Below, in pieces: positions 1 to 10,460 of a DNA stretch of 64,000 bases. The stretch's first letter is position 1. Each line of letters begins with the position of its first letter. The stretch covers positions 872,001-936,000 of the forward strand of contig JAQFVV010012447.1 in assembly GCA_028023455.1 (NCBI GenBank), given 5' to 3'. The notes beneath the pieces are model-generated. The model was not told where the DNA came from. It made no database searches and worked only from the letters and a program-made list of their open reading frames with translations. This DNA comes from Epiperipatus broadwayi. Lineage: Eukaryota; Onychophora; Udeonychophora; Euonychophora; Peripatidae. A program made the position numbers and the translations under genes.

Positions 1-81
1 TCTTTATTGTCTCTCTACTTACCAATCTGATCTAGTTTAATTAATTTATAAATTTTATTAATTAAATGCTCATTGTGTTTT

Positions 82-139
82 AATATGCATACTTGCATTT
101 ATTGGAGTTTAATATGCATACTTGCATTTATTGGAGTTT
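82..139. repeat. 29-bp tandem duplication
   Basis: Two perfect head-to-tail copies of a 29-base unit (82-110 and 111-139) beginning AATATGCAT. No coding sense is visible. It looks like a recent local slippage duplication, because the copies are identical. Confidence 0.9.
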
Positions 140-497
140 ATAGTTATTATTCCTTTTCTTCAGTTTATTGGCCAAGCAATCTTTAAGTGGATTTAAATTT
201 ATATGCTTTCCTTTCACATTTACACATATTTTTTTTCTTTAAGTTTGAGAAAAGAGAGAACTCTATTTTTTTAATCTTTTACTTAGTTAAATTTCTCCTC
301 CCTCTACTCACACTTTAATTAGCAAACTTTATTATAACAAGATGATGCAGTGCTTTATCTTTTGGTGATCTGTGTTTAAAAAAAAAAAAAACTCTTTAAC
401 ACTTTCTAAATTATATTTTTCTTGCTTAAAACTTTTCTAAATTATATTTCTATTTCTTTTGTGAATTTTAGTCTGATTATTTAAGTAATGACTCTGT
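140..497. other. AT-rich stretch, nothing recognised
   Basis: T-rich sequence with short A runs. I see no open frame, repeat border or RNA motif here. Confidence 0.6.
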
Positions 498-519
498 AGT
501 ATATATGAGTGGAAGATAG

Positions 520-575
520 TGATCTGGACCAACTGACGAGTGCTGGTTCAGCATGAAATACAATATTGGAGATTA
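520..575 (+). ncRNA. Type I hammerhead ribozyme (copy A)
   Basis: The conserved core is CTGACGA (533-539, fits CUGANGA) and GAAA (555-558). Stem II is G-TGCTG / CAGCA-T with loop GTT (540-554). Stem I has an inner helix CCAA (529-532) with TTGG (566-569) and an outer helix TGATCT (520-525) with AGATTA (570-575). They are separated by a GGA bulge on the 5' side, the type of internal loop that contacts the stem II loop in natural type I hammerheads. Stem III is only two pairs (AU/AU) with a 3-nt loop. The cleavage site is predicted after A565, preceded by U564 (NUH rule). A minimal stem III usually means efficient cleavage needs a dimer, as in other metazoan copies. Confidence 0.85.
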
Positions 576-1179
576 TTTGTCTTTTTCACATGTATGTGGT
601 CATAGGTATCAGTTGTATAAAATAAAGTGTATAGCTGTAGTGAGTTTGAATATCTGAGTTCAAGTCCTTTCTAATTACATTGTTTAGTATAGATAATATA
701 CTTATATTTGAATATTATGTATTCAGCCTGTATTCTGCCCATTCCTCTTCTATATATTTAAATGGACATATTAAGATTTAATATGTGAGAATGAGAGTGA
801 TGTAGAACCAACATGGGTATGATAATAATATTAGCATCAACAAAGACTTTGAATGTGCAATGATTTGATTTTCAATGATATGAATGGCTGAAGAGTTGGA
901 GGGTGAGAAAATTGAAGTTTATTTATTAAAGTTTGCAGATTTTCTATTTATATATTAAATTGACGTGTGTTTCCAGTTGGTAATTGATGATTCCATTTTG
1001 AAAGTTGAGTTGAAAATGATTATGAATATAATCAAAAATATTTTATTATGAGTTTTTATTTATATAATATTATAAATTGTTTACCATTGTTTGGAATATA
1101 TTTAAGTTTTGTTATTGTATTATTAATATTAGTGGACATTTATTTTGTTTTAATATATATATATATGAGTGGGAGATGG

Positions 1180-1248
1180 TGATCTGGACCAACTGATGAG
1201 TGCTGGTTCAGCAAGAAATATATATATATATATATATATTGAAAATCA
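1180..1248 (+). ncRNA. Type I hammerhead ribozyme (copy B)
   Basis: This is a direct repeat of copy A, 660 bases downstream. The core is canonical CTGATGA (1193-1199) and GAAA (1215-1218), with stem II G-TGCTG / CAGCA, loop GTT and A before GAAA. Stem III has been replaced by a self-complementary (TA)n run (1219-1238). The 3' strand of stem I, starting at TTGA (1239), is partly eroded: AATCA can still pair with TGATC on the 5' side. Predicted cleavage is after A1238. Confidence 0.75.
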
Positions 1249-1290
1249 TTTATTTTTTCACATGTATGTGATAATGTGTATCAGTTGTAT

Positions 1291-1625
1291 AACATATATA
1301 ATGTAAAAGATAAGATAAAAAAGCTTTTAATAAGATTATTAATAAAAAAAGGTGATATAAAAGTTAAAGAAAATGCATTCATCATAAGGCTGACTAAATA
1401 AGTAATGAACAAAGTTTGAATATTTTTCCATACATGTTTTAACTTTTACCAGTAGTTATATAGCCATATACTGATCAACATTGGTTATGTGACAGCTATT
1501 TGAATAAAAAAATATTCTAAGCATGATTAAAATTGAAAAAAAATTACACTATAAATATAGAAAGGTAAAATGCATTATGTTCTATCATGAGATCATTATA
1601 AGCATATATATATATATATATATAT
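1291..1625. other. AT-rich flank of the LTR element
   Basis: Low-complexity AT sequence ending in a (TA)n run at about 1603-1625, which is the insertion site of the LTR retrotransposon. No gene is seen. Confidence 0.6.
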
Positions 1626-3200
1626 TGTGCCAAGGCCAAATTGGCACATGTATATAAAATAATTTTGTCTAAAAAAAAAAAATATTAAAATCTTTTGTAA
1701 AAGAGTTTGATAAAAAAAAAGAAAATTATTGATTAAAAGGGGAGAGGGAAAGTTTTGTTTAGAAAAGACAAAACTAAGAGTTCATAAAAGTTAAAGAGTG
1801 TTATTATTATAAATTAAAAGTTAAAATATAAATCTTTTTTCATTCCAGTTTATTAGAATAAATATGTATATATGTGCGATGGTAAATAAAAATAAATGTA
1901 AGCTTGTTAATAAGAGATATAATAAATGCATGTTAAAATCATATTGAAAAACACATGAAAATAAATATTGAAACGAAATGTATTTAAAAAAACAGTGGTG
2001 GACTACTAATTAAAGAAATAAAAACAACATGTTTTGGAATAGCTACTACTAATTAAACAATCAATCAAAACATGTTGTCATAGGATTAATTACTAAAGGA
2101 ATTTCAACAACACCTATCGAACTTATTGCCGGAGGATATTAAAATGAAAACAATTCGCATATATAAATAGCTAGATTTTTATCGGACAAGCAGTTTTTTC
2201 AGTCTAGTTTGCAGTGACAGTCTTGTTTCAGTTGAGATAACAGTGCATTTCTATTATGTATTCAGAAACAAAAATGCATTGTTGAGCAGCTTTTGGAAAT
2301 ATATGCTCGTGCTTTAGTCTTTTTAGTCCAACAATATCATCAAAACCTGCCTGTGAAATAATGTCTGCATAACAACTCAGATATCCTCCATCAAACGTTC
2401 AACTGTCTTCAAGAATAAAGCCAATGGATTCACATAAAATCTCTTCAAGAAACATCCAAATCTAACTGGTTAGATATAATCCATCAGAAGCAGCAGAAGC
2501 AGCCAACAACAAACAATATCCACATTCCAAAAATCCTAGGTAAACATTTATTTATTATCATTTATATATAATAGCCACCATTGTAATTTGTCAATCCTAC
2601 CGAGTAAAGTAATTTGAACTCTTAAGCATGCATAAAATGAACTATTGATGTGCATGTGTGTGAATGTGAGATAATTCAAATGTCAAAGATTATTTATGCC
2701 TTCTCATAAAATATATCATAGTATGTTAACTTAAAATGTGTGTGTTATTTATAGATTTATAAAAATGTTTATCATTAGTAAAAGTTAGTTAATAAATTGT
2801 CTTTAAAATTAAACTTTATTCATCGGTCAATTCTTTTTATCAATTCTTTTTCTATATTTTATTATTGATTAAAATTAGACTGAGCTAGTTAAGGGAATTG
2901 TTTTGAGCGCTGGATTATGAGCCTACTGACTAAATACATTGTTTATTCTTCTGAATAGATAACTGGCACCCGGAGTTTACTCCAAAACATAAAGTGTTTG
3001 GATAGTAGGGGTTTGAATCTAGCAGCTGAGGTAGGCCATTGTTGATAGTTAAAGCTATCAATAATATCTCCTATTTTGCTGGAACATGCCGGTTCATTCA
3101 CGTAATATTTATAAGATTATAAATGTGTTTTAAAGAAGTTTGAACCAGCCAAAACTTATATAAGTGTAAGTAAGTAGTTTCAGCGGTTCGATCTGGTACA
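1626..3200 (+). repeat. 5' LTR
   Basis: A 1575-base LTR starting with the palindromic TGTGCCAAGGCCAAATTGGCACA. Relative to the 3' LTR it has an extra block of about 160 bases near 1742-1902, between GATTAAAAGG and AGCTTGTTAATAAG, so the 3' copy suffered a deletion or this copy an insertion. A hairpin GATAG...CTATC lies near 3042-3060. A string GGGTTTGAATCTAG near 3008-3021 resembles a pol III B box, but I cannot pair it with an A box. Confidence 0.85.
2160..2204 (+). promoter_or_regulatory. LTR core promoter: TATA box plus initiator
   Basis: TATATAAATAG at 2160-2170 is followed by TCAGTC at 2199-2204, which matches the animal initiator TCAKTY. The same pair is kept in the 3' LTR at 6083-6093 and 6122-6127. 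The spacing to the initiator A is about 38 bases, slightly longer than the usual 30. This is the likely start of the element's RNA, making everything upstream of about 2201 U3. Confidence 0.6.
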
Positions 3201-3583
3201 TAAATGGCTTTTCCAATGATTGGGGCTGGACCTAAGAAACAATAGTAATCAAATACTATGTTTCATGTTTGACAAATTTTTTATAGAAAAGCGAAATTAC
3301 GTACGTAAAGTGGTATTAATTTAAAAATAAAAAAAAGAATTGACCGAAACCTTTTTTTTCCCCTTTAAATGAAGACAGATTTATGCTATTTACATTAGTT
3401 AAAATAAATCATTATGTTAAATCAGAGACAGTGAGTGTTTTGGGCGGAGCTAAAGCATTAGGATCGGGTAGAGAAAAGGGACAAAGGAGGAGTGGAGTCA
3501 GCGTATATTTCCATTTTAGTAAGAAAAATAAATAAACAGCTCATTTTTAAATTTAGTCAAAGAAATAAAATATTGTTTTAAAA
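3201..3583 (+). other. LTR element leader between 5' LTR and gag-like frame
   Basis: Untranslated leader. It opens with TAAATGGCTTTT and has TGGGGCTGGACC at 3221, either of which might be the tRNA primer site, but neither is convincing. A purine-rich patch lies at about 3455-3500. No frame longer than a few codons. Confidence 0.45.
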
Positions 3584-4054
3584 ATGGAAAAAGAGAAAGA
3601 AGTGTCTGAGATGCACATGATGAAGAAAATGATGATAGATATGATGAATCTGATGAAAGAAATCATGCAAGATCAAAAATAATTCATTGTAGAAATAAGA
3701 GACAGGAGACACGAGAGAACAGGAAAGGTAGAGAAGAACCAAGAAGTTATAGAGTTAGATTTAATTAAAGAAAGTCAGGAAGTTGATATGATAAAAGATG
3801 TAAAAATTGAATTAGAACTAGATAGCATTGAAACAGAGAAGACTGAAATAGAAATAGAAATTAAAGCAGAACAGGATAGTGCTAAGACAGAGGAAAATAT
3901 AGATCAAGAAATTGAAGAGAGACATAGGTTTAAGGTAGAAGATAGCGTTGAAAAGTTTTTACAAAAATTTAAAAAGGTTAAAGTAAAAGTTTGTGTTCAT
4001 TTTAAATGGAGATTTAAACTAAAAGAAAGAATAGGAAAAAATATTCACAGTTAA
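3584..4054 (+). pseudogene. gag-like frame with one internal stop
   Basis: An ATG at 3584 opens a frame that runs to 4054 with only one stop, TAA at 3680-3682, after 32 codons. The stretch after the stop (ATG at 3788) encodes 88 residues in the same phase. The N-terminal piece is Met- and Lys-rich, the middle is strongly acidic with Glu/Ile/Asp alternation, and the end is basic (KKVKVKV, KLKER). This acidic-to-basic layout and its place just behind the 5' LTR suit the start of a structural Gag protein, but no capsid signature or CCHC knuckle is visible. The function is inferred from position. It is probably non-functional because of the stop, unless that is read through. Confidence 0.45.
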
Positions 4055-5681
4055 CAAAAATACGGAGGTTTGTGAAGCTTAAAGGTTTTCTAATGTACAA
4101 GGTTGAAAATAGAACGGAAAGAGAAAGAGATAAAATAAATTTTAATCGAAAGAGAGATGTGAGAATAAGGAGTATAATTTATATTAGTGAGTTAGTAGAA
4201 AGAAAGAAGGAACCGCTGGACATATTTAAAAGATAGTAAATCGGTGGAATGGTAAAGGAAGTAAACAAAAAGGACCGGAAATGGACAATGAGCACGGACA
4301 TGATTATTCTAAAGTAAATAATTCTAATAAATTAAATCTGAAACTTCTATTTAAAACTAAAATAATAATTTAAAAATAAATGAACAATGATAAATGGAAT
4401 GGTTTAAAGTAACAATAATAACGGAGGCTTAGTAAAATAAAAGATTTTTTTTTTCGCCGCACATAAAGTAATTAAAAAAAATGTTCGTAAATATAGGTCA
4501 AGTAAAATCAATAAAATCAAGTGAAATAAATAAGTGTAAGATGTCCATAGTAAAAGAATAAAAAATGACTCGTGATAAACTAATAGATGTTTTTTTTTGG
4601 AATACATGCACGGTAATAAAAGGAAGTAAATAAATGATTTAAAGTAATTAAGTCAAATCAAATGTCAGCATAATAATTGATCGTAATAAAATTAAATAAT
4701 TTTTCTGAATACACGCACATAAATAAAGAAGTTAAAATAATGGTTTAAAAATAGTTTTGTAAAACTAATATTTAAAATGTTCGTAAGGGTTTGAAATTAA
4801 TATTCGAGTAAAGGTTAATATAAATAAATGTTTAGGATAATGTTCATGTAAATATAAAAATAAGATTGTAAGATTAATAATAAAAAATATAAAGTCAATC
4901 TAAGTGTATTAAGTGTGTATAAGTATACATGTGTATATATGCGCACATACTCTGGTAATATTTGGTAAATACGATACCTTATGATGCATATCTGAAATGT
5001 ATTTATCCAGATATCCTTTTAGGTTATTTTCTTAGCACTGCTGCACCTCATGATGCATGCAAGAAGGGATTTATTTATTATAGATTCCCTGTAAGCAAGT
5101 CCAGTAATAACTCGATATTTAGAATATTAGTAGGTGTATAATTGTGCTGCATGTATACACATGTGTAGGAATTTATCTATAGCAAAAGGGAATGAGGGTA
5201 GTATAGAAATAAATTTAGTTAAGGATAAGTTTAAAGCTGCCGACTGGATAAATTTTAATACCCATAATGGACTTATCAGGGATCATTCCTCTTTCCAAAG
5301 CGTAAGTCGAAAATGGACAGTTGAAAATTCCTGCCATTTGCAGCAACCCTTTCTTTTTCCAAGTCCGATCAAGAGAATCGGCAAATGAAGCTTCGTTTTT
5401 CATATGTGTAAGTCAGTTTAAGTCAGCTAATCTGCTTCCATGTCATTTCCAAAAGATCCATGCCATAAAATTAGTTTGTCCCGGTGGTTGTTATCCATGA
5501 TTTAGATCATTGTGAGCAATGTATTCAGCATAGATAGAAGGAAAGGATAGTCAAAACAGATTGCCCTTGGTATGTAAAGTGAAAGTATTATGAAAAGCAA
5601 ACTTAGAAAATAAATGAATATTTAGAATCAAGAATTAAAGTTGCAAAAGATAAAATGGTCAAAAATGATGCATTTTACTCT
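4055..5681 (+). other. Non-coding interior of the LTR element
   Basis: About 1.6 kb of A-rich sequence in which the plus strand is purine-heavy, as expected of a retroelement sense strand. No conserved reverse transcriptase, integrase or protease motif was found in any frame. Small open frames at 5134-5388 (+) and 5215-5403 (-) overlap each other and have no recognisable features. Confidence 0.6.
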
Positions 5682-5697
5682 AAAACAGAGGAGGGTG
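5682..5697 (+). promoter_or_regulatory. Polypurine tract of the LTR element
   Basis: AAAACAGAGGAGGGTG lies three bases before the 3' LTR start at 5701. A purine run abutting the 3' LTR is the plus-strand primer of LTR retrotransposons. This supports both the orientation and the LTR border. Confidence 0.75.
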
Positions 5698-5700
5698 TAA

Positions 5701-7114
5701 TGTGCCAAGGCCAAATTGGCACATGTATATAAAATAATTTTGTCTAAAAAAAAAAAATTATTAAAATCTTTCATAAAAGAGTTTGATAAAAAAAAAAGAA
5801 GAAAATAATTGATTAAAAGGAGAGCTTGTTAATAAGAGATATAATAAATGTGTGTTAAAATCATATTGAAAAACACATGAAAATAAATATTTAAACAAAA
5901 TGTATTTAAAAACACAGTGGTGGACTACTAATTAAAGATATGAAAACAACACATTTTGAAATAGCTACTACTAATTAAACAATCAATCAAAAACACATTG
6001 TCATAGGATTAATTACTAAAGGAATTTTGACAATACCTATTGAACTTATTGCCGGAGGATATTAAAATGAAAACAATTCGCATATATAAATAGCTAGATT
6101 TTTATCGGACAAGCAGTTTTTTCAGTCTAGTTTGCAGTGACAATCTTGTTTCAGTTGAGATAACAGTGCATTTCTATTATGTATTCAGAAACAAAAATGC
6201 ATTGTTGTGCAGCGTTTGGAAATATACACTCGTGCTTCAGCCTTTTTAGTCCAACAAGATCATCAAAACCTGCCTGTGAAATAATGTCCGCATAACAACT
6301 CAGAAATCCTCCATCAAACATTCAACTGTCTTCAAGACTAAAGCCAATGGATTCGCATAAATTCTCTTCAAGAAACATCCAAATCTAACCAGTTAGATAT
6401 AATCCATCAGAAGCAGCCAACAACAAGCAATATCCACATTCCAAAAATCCTAGGTAAACATTTATTTATTATCATTTATACGTAGTAGCCACCACTGTAA
6501 TTTGTCAATCCTACCGAGTAAAGTAATTTGAACTCTTAAGCATGCATAAAATGAACTATTGATGTGCGTGTGTGTGAATGTGAGATAATTCAAATGTCAA
6601 AGATTATTTATGCCTTCTCATAAAATATATCATAGTATGTTAACTTAAAATGTGTGTGTTATTTATAGATTTATAAAAATGTTTATCATTAGTAAATGTT
6701 AGTTAATAAATTGTCTTTAAAATTAAACTTTATTCGTTGGTCAATTCTTTTTATCAATTCTTTTTCTATATTTTATTATTGATTAAAATTAGACTGAGCT
6801 AGTTAAGGGAATTGTTTTGAGCGCTGGATTATGAACCTACTGACCAAATACATTGTTTATTCTTCTGAATAGATAACTGGCACCCGGAGTTTACTCCGAA
6901 ACAAATAAAGTGTTTGAATAGTAGGGGTTTGAATCTAGTAGCTGAGGTAGGCCATTGTTGATAGTTAAAGCTATCAATATCTCCTATTTTGCTCGAACGT
7001 GCTGGTTTGTTCACGTAATATTTATAAGATTATAAATGTGTTTTAAAGAAGTTTGAAACCAGCCAAAACTTATATACGTGTAAGTAAGTGGTTTCAGTGG
7101 TTCGATCTGGTACA
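5701..7114 (+). repeat. 3' LTR
   Basis: A 1414-base LTR, collinear with the 5' copy except for the ~160-base gap and scattered substitutions. It keeps the terminal palindrome, the TATA/initiator pair and the CTGGTACA end. The adjoining (TA)n is shared with the 5' flank. Confidence 0.85.
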
Positions 7115-7130
7115 ATATATATATATATAT

Positions 7131-7172
7131 AAGGAATTTGAACTCAGATTTCACAATTCACTACAGCTATCT
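7131..7172 (-). repeat. Fragment of the hammerhead-element tail
   Basis: Read on the minus strand, TAGCTGTAGTGA followed by ATCTGAGTTCAAATTCC matches the segment at about 631-668 of the hammerhead element, including the B-box-like string. Only about 40 bases are recognisable, next to the LTR-element target site. Confidence 0.55.
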
Positions 7173-7833
7173 ATATCATTGAAGATTTGGAGAGTAGAGA
7201 AGATTAAAACTTTTCCAATAAAATTTATGATCCAATTTTTTTTATTGAAGGGAATGCTTATAAAATCAAAAGTCTTTGCATAAGTCTTTTCATTATCTGC
7301 AAATTCAAAGGATAGTGGTAACTCACATTCTTGGATATGCTGCACTATGGGAAATCAATTTTATATCCAGCTTGTTCTTTTGGTAGGTTAGAATCCGAAA
7401 TTCACTGTAAATAAATTGTCATTATCTTGGTAAAAATTTTATATAGAACTGATAAAAACTCTAATATGACTGTAATTTTTAATATCTTATTTATCATCTT
7501 TTTTAAATATTAATATTAATACTATAATCTTCTAATAACCTGGTACATCTTTGTTGTTTAAATATTTGGTAATTAACTTTGCCCAGAATTTTTTTTGTTT
7601 GCTCACCTACTTCGTTTAAGATATCGATTATAACTATTTTATTACATGGAACTTTTTCCTTATCATAGATTTAATTGCATGTCTTACTTTTTTATTTAAA
7701 ATCTTGAGCAGTTTAAAAGATGTAGTAATTATATGGAATATTTTTTCTCATTCCTTATTGCTATGTAATTCTAATAATAATATATATATATGTAAAATAA
7801 ATAAAATGTCCGTTAATTAAAAACAAAATTGTA
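7173..7833. other. AT-rich, no gene seen
   Basis: Ordinary AT-rich sequence. Open frames at 7053-7283 (+) and 7151-7345 (-) overlap LTR/TA sequence and have no family features. Confidence 0.5.
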
Positions 7834-7988
7834 ATTATAATTGAAATAATAAATTTACAAACAATCCTTAAATCCGCCTTTTTTTTTTTTAATTTAATGG
7901 CAGTTGAGGCAGGTTTAAGAAATTAACCAAATTTAAGGATTGTTTGTAATAGTTTGTAAACCGTTAAATTTATTATTTCAATTATAAT
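7834..7988. repeat. Short foldback / MITE-like inverted repeat
   Basis: The left arm, 7834-7873, is inverted at 7930-7948 plus 7966-7988, with a 17-base insertion between the two parts of the right arm. The spacer holds a poly-T run and TGGCAGTTGAGGCAGG. No coding capacity. Confidence 0.7.
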
Positions 7989-7994
7989 ATATAT

Positions 7995-9712
7995 ATATAC
8001 TAAGAATCACAATATGAATATGCATATAAACGTCCTATACAATCGTTCAAATAGTGAATGCTGTTATATATATATATATAACAGATTACGAATTATTAAT
8101 TAATGAAATGTATTGTTAAGTTAAAATCGCGTAAATTTATGCATAAACATTTTAAGTAAACATTTTAATTCTTATCTTAAAAGTATTTACAATATAAAGG
8201 TACATCTAAAAATATAATTAGAGGTAAAGTTAAAATTATAATCCCTTTGTTAAATATTTAATTAATTTGTTAATTACTTGGAAAGATTTCTTGTACAATG
8301 AATATATATATACATAAAGACAGCAATTCATTTTTCAGTTGTTTATAAGTTTTGAGAAAGATAAAGTGGGTGAAGAAAATTTAGTTAGTGGGCAGAATAT
8401 ATTTAGATATGTTCAATAAACCTGAAATGATAGTTTTACTGATGCCTTGAAAAATTAAATTGCTTTTAATCTCTAGAGCAATATCTGAAATAAGTTTGAT
8501 GCCAATAAAAGAAAGAATATCCCAATAAGGAACCATAAAATGTCTTCTGTTTAACTGTTACTCTGCCGATGATACTAATATATATGAAAAAAAGTACTTC
8601 TGTAAGTATTTAAATAGTGAAATAATGCCAAAAGCCATGTAAAAAAAAAGTAATAACGGTAATTATTTTAATATTAAAATATAAAATAGTACGACTATAA
8701 AATGAAAATTTTTTTATTATTACTTTCGTGTTAACATAAAAAAGTTCCTGTACTTTTATATCATTTTATATATTTTATGTAAGATTGGATCTCCATGATA
8801 TGGGAATAATTACACAATTTTAAAATTATTAAACTGCTTAAATAAGAATTTGCATTGAATAAATGCTATAGTAAAGAATAAAAATAATTAAACCATGATA
8901 TTTGTATTAAACAGCTTCATAATTTATACATATTTATTGAATTATGTGCGTTTTTACCATAATTTTATTTTTAAATTTGTCCATATATAGTACTATGATT
9001 TTTTTATGATTGTTGTGAGATGTAAATGTAAAACAGCCTTTGAATATTCCTTTGCAAACAAAATCCTGTTAGCTTCTTTCAGAAAAATAGTAATAAAGAA
9101 AGCATTAGTGTCAGATTTCCAATTGTTGAATAGTGAGTGTTTAAGTAATACCCATCTTATTTTATGTTATCTAGATACTCATTTACGAAACAATATTGCA
9201 TTGCTATTTGAGTGGGTTATGAATCTAATTTTTATTTTTTTTTTAAGTATGATTAAAACAAGGAAAAAAAAACTTTATTCAGCTTCAATTCAAATACAGG
9301 ATATATATATATCAGAAAAAAAGCACTATTTAGTGCACTATAATGTGTGTGTATCCAAGATTAAATATAAAATATTATCTACGTAATTCTAATTCAAAAT
9401 AATAAATTATAGTGATTATAAGTATTTATAATTTTATATAGAGGTTAGAAGTTGCTGAATTTTACGAGTTGAATTTACAATAATGTGTTCGCAGCAAAAG
9501 TTAATTGAATAATAAAACAGTACATTATTTTTTGTTCTCATTTTTTAATATTTAAAAGTTAAAAAGTAAATAAATACAAATTTAACAGTATGAAAATGAA
9601 ATTAAAAAAAATATATATAAATAAATAGCAGAATACAGTAAAATTGAATATTGTTTATTTATATAAGACTATTGATTTTAAAAACCCTGAATAAAAATAT
9701 TTACATTAAGTA
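7995..9712. other. AT-rich, no gene seen
   Basis: Contains a perfect TA-rich palindrome (TGTTATATA...TATAACA near 8063) and many homopolymer runs. An open frame at 9006-9386 (+, 126 codons) has biased AT-driven composition and no recognisable domain, so I do not call it a gene. Confidence 0.5.
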
Positions 9713-10460
9713 TTGATATGTATTGTAAAAAGAGCATCATTTTCATATTTTGCTATAGGAGCAGCTGTGCAAATAATGCTTCTGAGTCTCAGAAATGGTG
9801 CAAGAGTTATTAGAGAAAGTATAAAAGTAAACCTGCAGAAGACTAAGATAACATTCAATGGATTTTCTCAGAAGAAGAAAATAAAGATTGATACTCGGAA
9901 ATTAGAAAACTATAAATTCCTTAGCCAGAAGTTATTAATAGAGATGGAAACCAAAATGGATGAAATTAATTATAGATTTATACTTAGATGGAGTATTTTT
10001 AATAAAAATACCAATATTAAAATAAAATATGCCTATGTGATTAGAAAAGGAAAGTTTTAACGTAAATGTTTGATCAGTCTTATATATAAACCTGATAATT
10101 GGATGTTTAGCTGAAGAATGACTTCAGAACTCTAAGTGAAGTATGGAGAAGTATATGTAGATAGTAACAAAAGGAAATTGATATAAAATACTTGGGTGAA
10201 AGAAAAAGACAGATATCACTGATATCAGTGAAAAAATTAAGAGACTGAAATGTAAGATGGGCTAGACATAATACTAGAAGATATGATAATAGAAGAATAG
10301 TTAAAGTTTTAAACAGGATTCAATATGTGGAGATGAATAAATAAAACAAAAAAATTTCCTGATGTTATAAAAAAGGGGTTTAATGACTGAAGACACTGGA
10401 TTAAACTTAGGAAGACATTCATTTTGCAATTGATCAATAAAAGCTGGAAATGATGTTGAT
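9713..10460 (+). pseudogene. 5'-truncated RTE-like LINE, RT tail and C-terminus
   Basis: The frame 9713-10060 encodes a segment typical of the region just after the reverse transcriptase active site in RTE-type endonuclease-RT proteins: a LQKTKITFN stretch (family pattern MNxxKTKVMFN), then KLENYKFLSQ (family YxYLGQ), then MDEINYRF (family EIxRRI). Beyond its stop, to about 10460, reading with frameshifts gives EKIKRLK and a GLN-LGRHSF-like end matching the C-terminal KIKKLKWRWAGH...W region of the family. The catalytic YxDD and everything upstream are absent. It is related to the longer copy at 40.6-43.4 kb. Confidence 0.7.

Larger units (their letters stand above)
498..1290 (+). mobile_element. 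Hammerhead-flanked retrozyme-like element
   Basis: Two direct copies of a roughly 125-bp segment (about 498-620 and 1155-1290) each contain a type I hammerhead followed by the same downstream sequence (CACATGTATGTG, then ATCAGTTGTATAA). Between them lies a ~0.5 kb body. Part of that body (about 795-935) also occurs, diverged, at 35620-35770 upstream of another hammerhead, so this is a dispersed family. A tRNA B-box-like string, GAGTTCAAGTCC, lies at about 657-668. Predicted cleavage after 565 and after 1238 would release 673 nt. Known relatives by architecture are metazoan retrozymes, schistosome Sm-alpha repeats and the terminal repeats of Penelope-like elements. No protein is encoded, so it would depend on enzymes supplied by other elements. 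The outer borders are not sharp. Confidence 0.72.
1626..7114 (+). mobile_element. Non-autonomous LTR retrotransposon
   Basis: Two long direct repeats (1626-3200 and 5701-7114) both begin TGTGCCAAGG and end CTGGTACA, giving the 5'-TG...CA-3' ends of LTRs. The 3' LTR is preceded by a polypurine tract. ATAT on both outer sides (1622-1625 and 7115-7118) fits a 4-6 bp target duplication in a TA-rich target, although low complexity makes it ambiguous. The internal 2.5 kb has one gag-like frame and no protease, reverse transcriptase, RNase H or integrase, so this is a LARD-like non-autonomous element, most likely mobilised by a Ty3/gypsy-type partner (inferred from the TGT...ACA ends). A TGG triplet at 3205-3207 just inside the 5' LTR could start the primer-binding site, but I cannot match it to a tRNA. 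The LTRs are similar but not identical, so the insertion is not very recent. Confidence 0.88.

Noticed and set aside
520-575. Reading the copy A hammerhead as type III, with stem I closed by AGAT...ATCT upstream
   Set aside because: The AGAT/ATCT hairpin exists, but this reading would need a base other than H17 at the cleavage site and leaves TTGG/CCAA unexplained. The type I fold pairs all parts.
3205-3240. Primer-binding site assignment to a specific tRNA
   Set aside because: TGG occurs at 3205 and TGGGGCTGG at 3221, but neither extends into a complement of a tRNA 3' end I can recognise with confidence.
9006-9386. 126-codon open frame
   Set aside because: No domain, AT-driven composition, poly-Lys from A runs, and no supporting context. 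Chance cannot be excluded.
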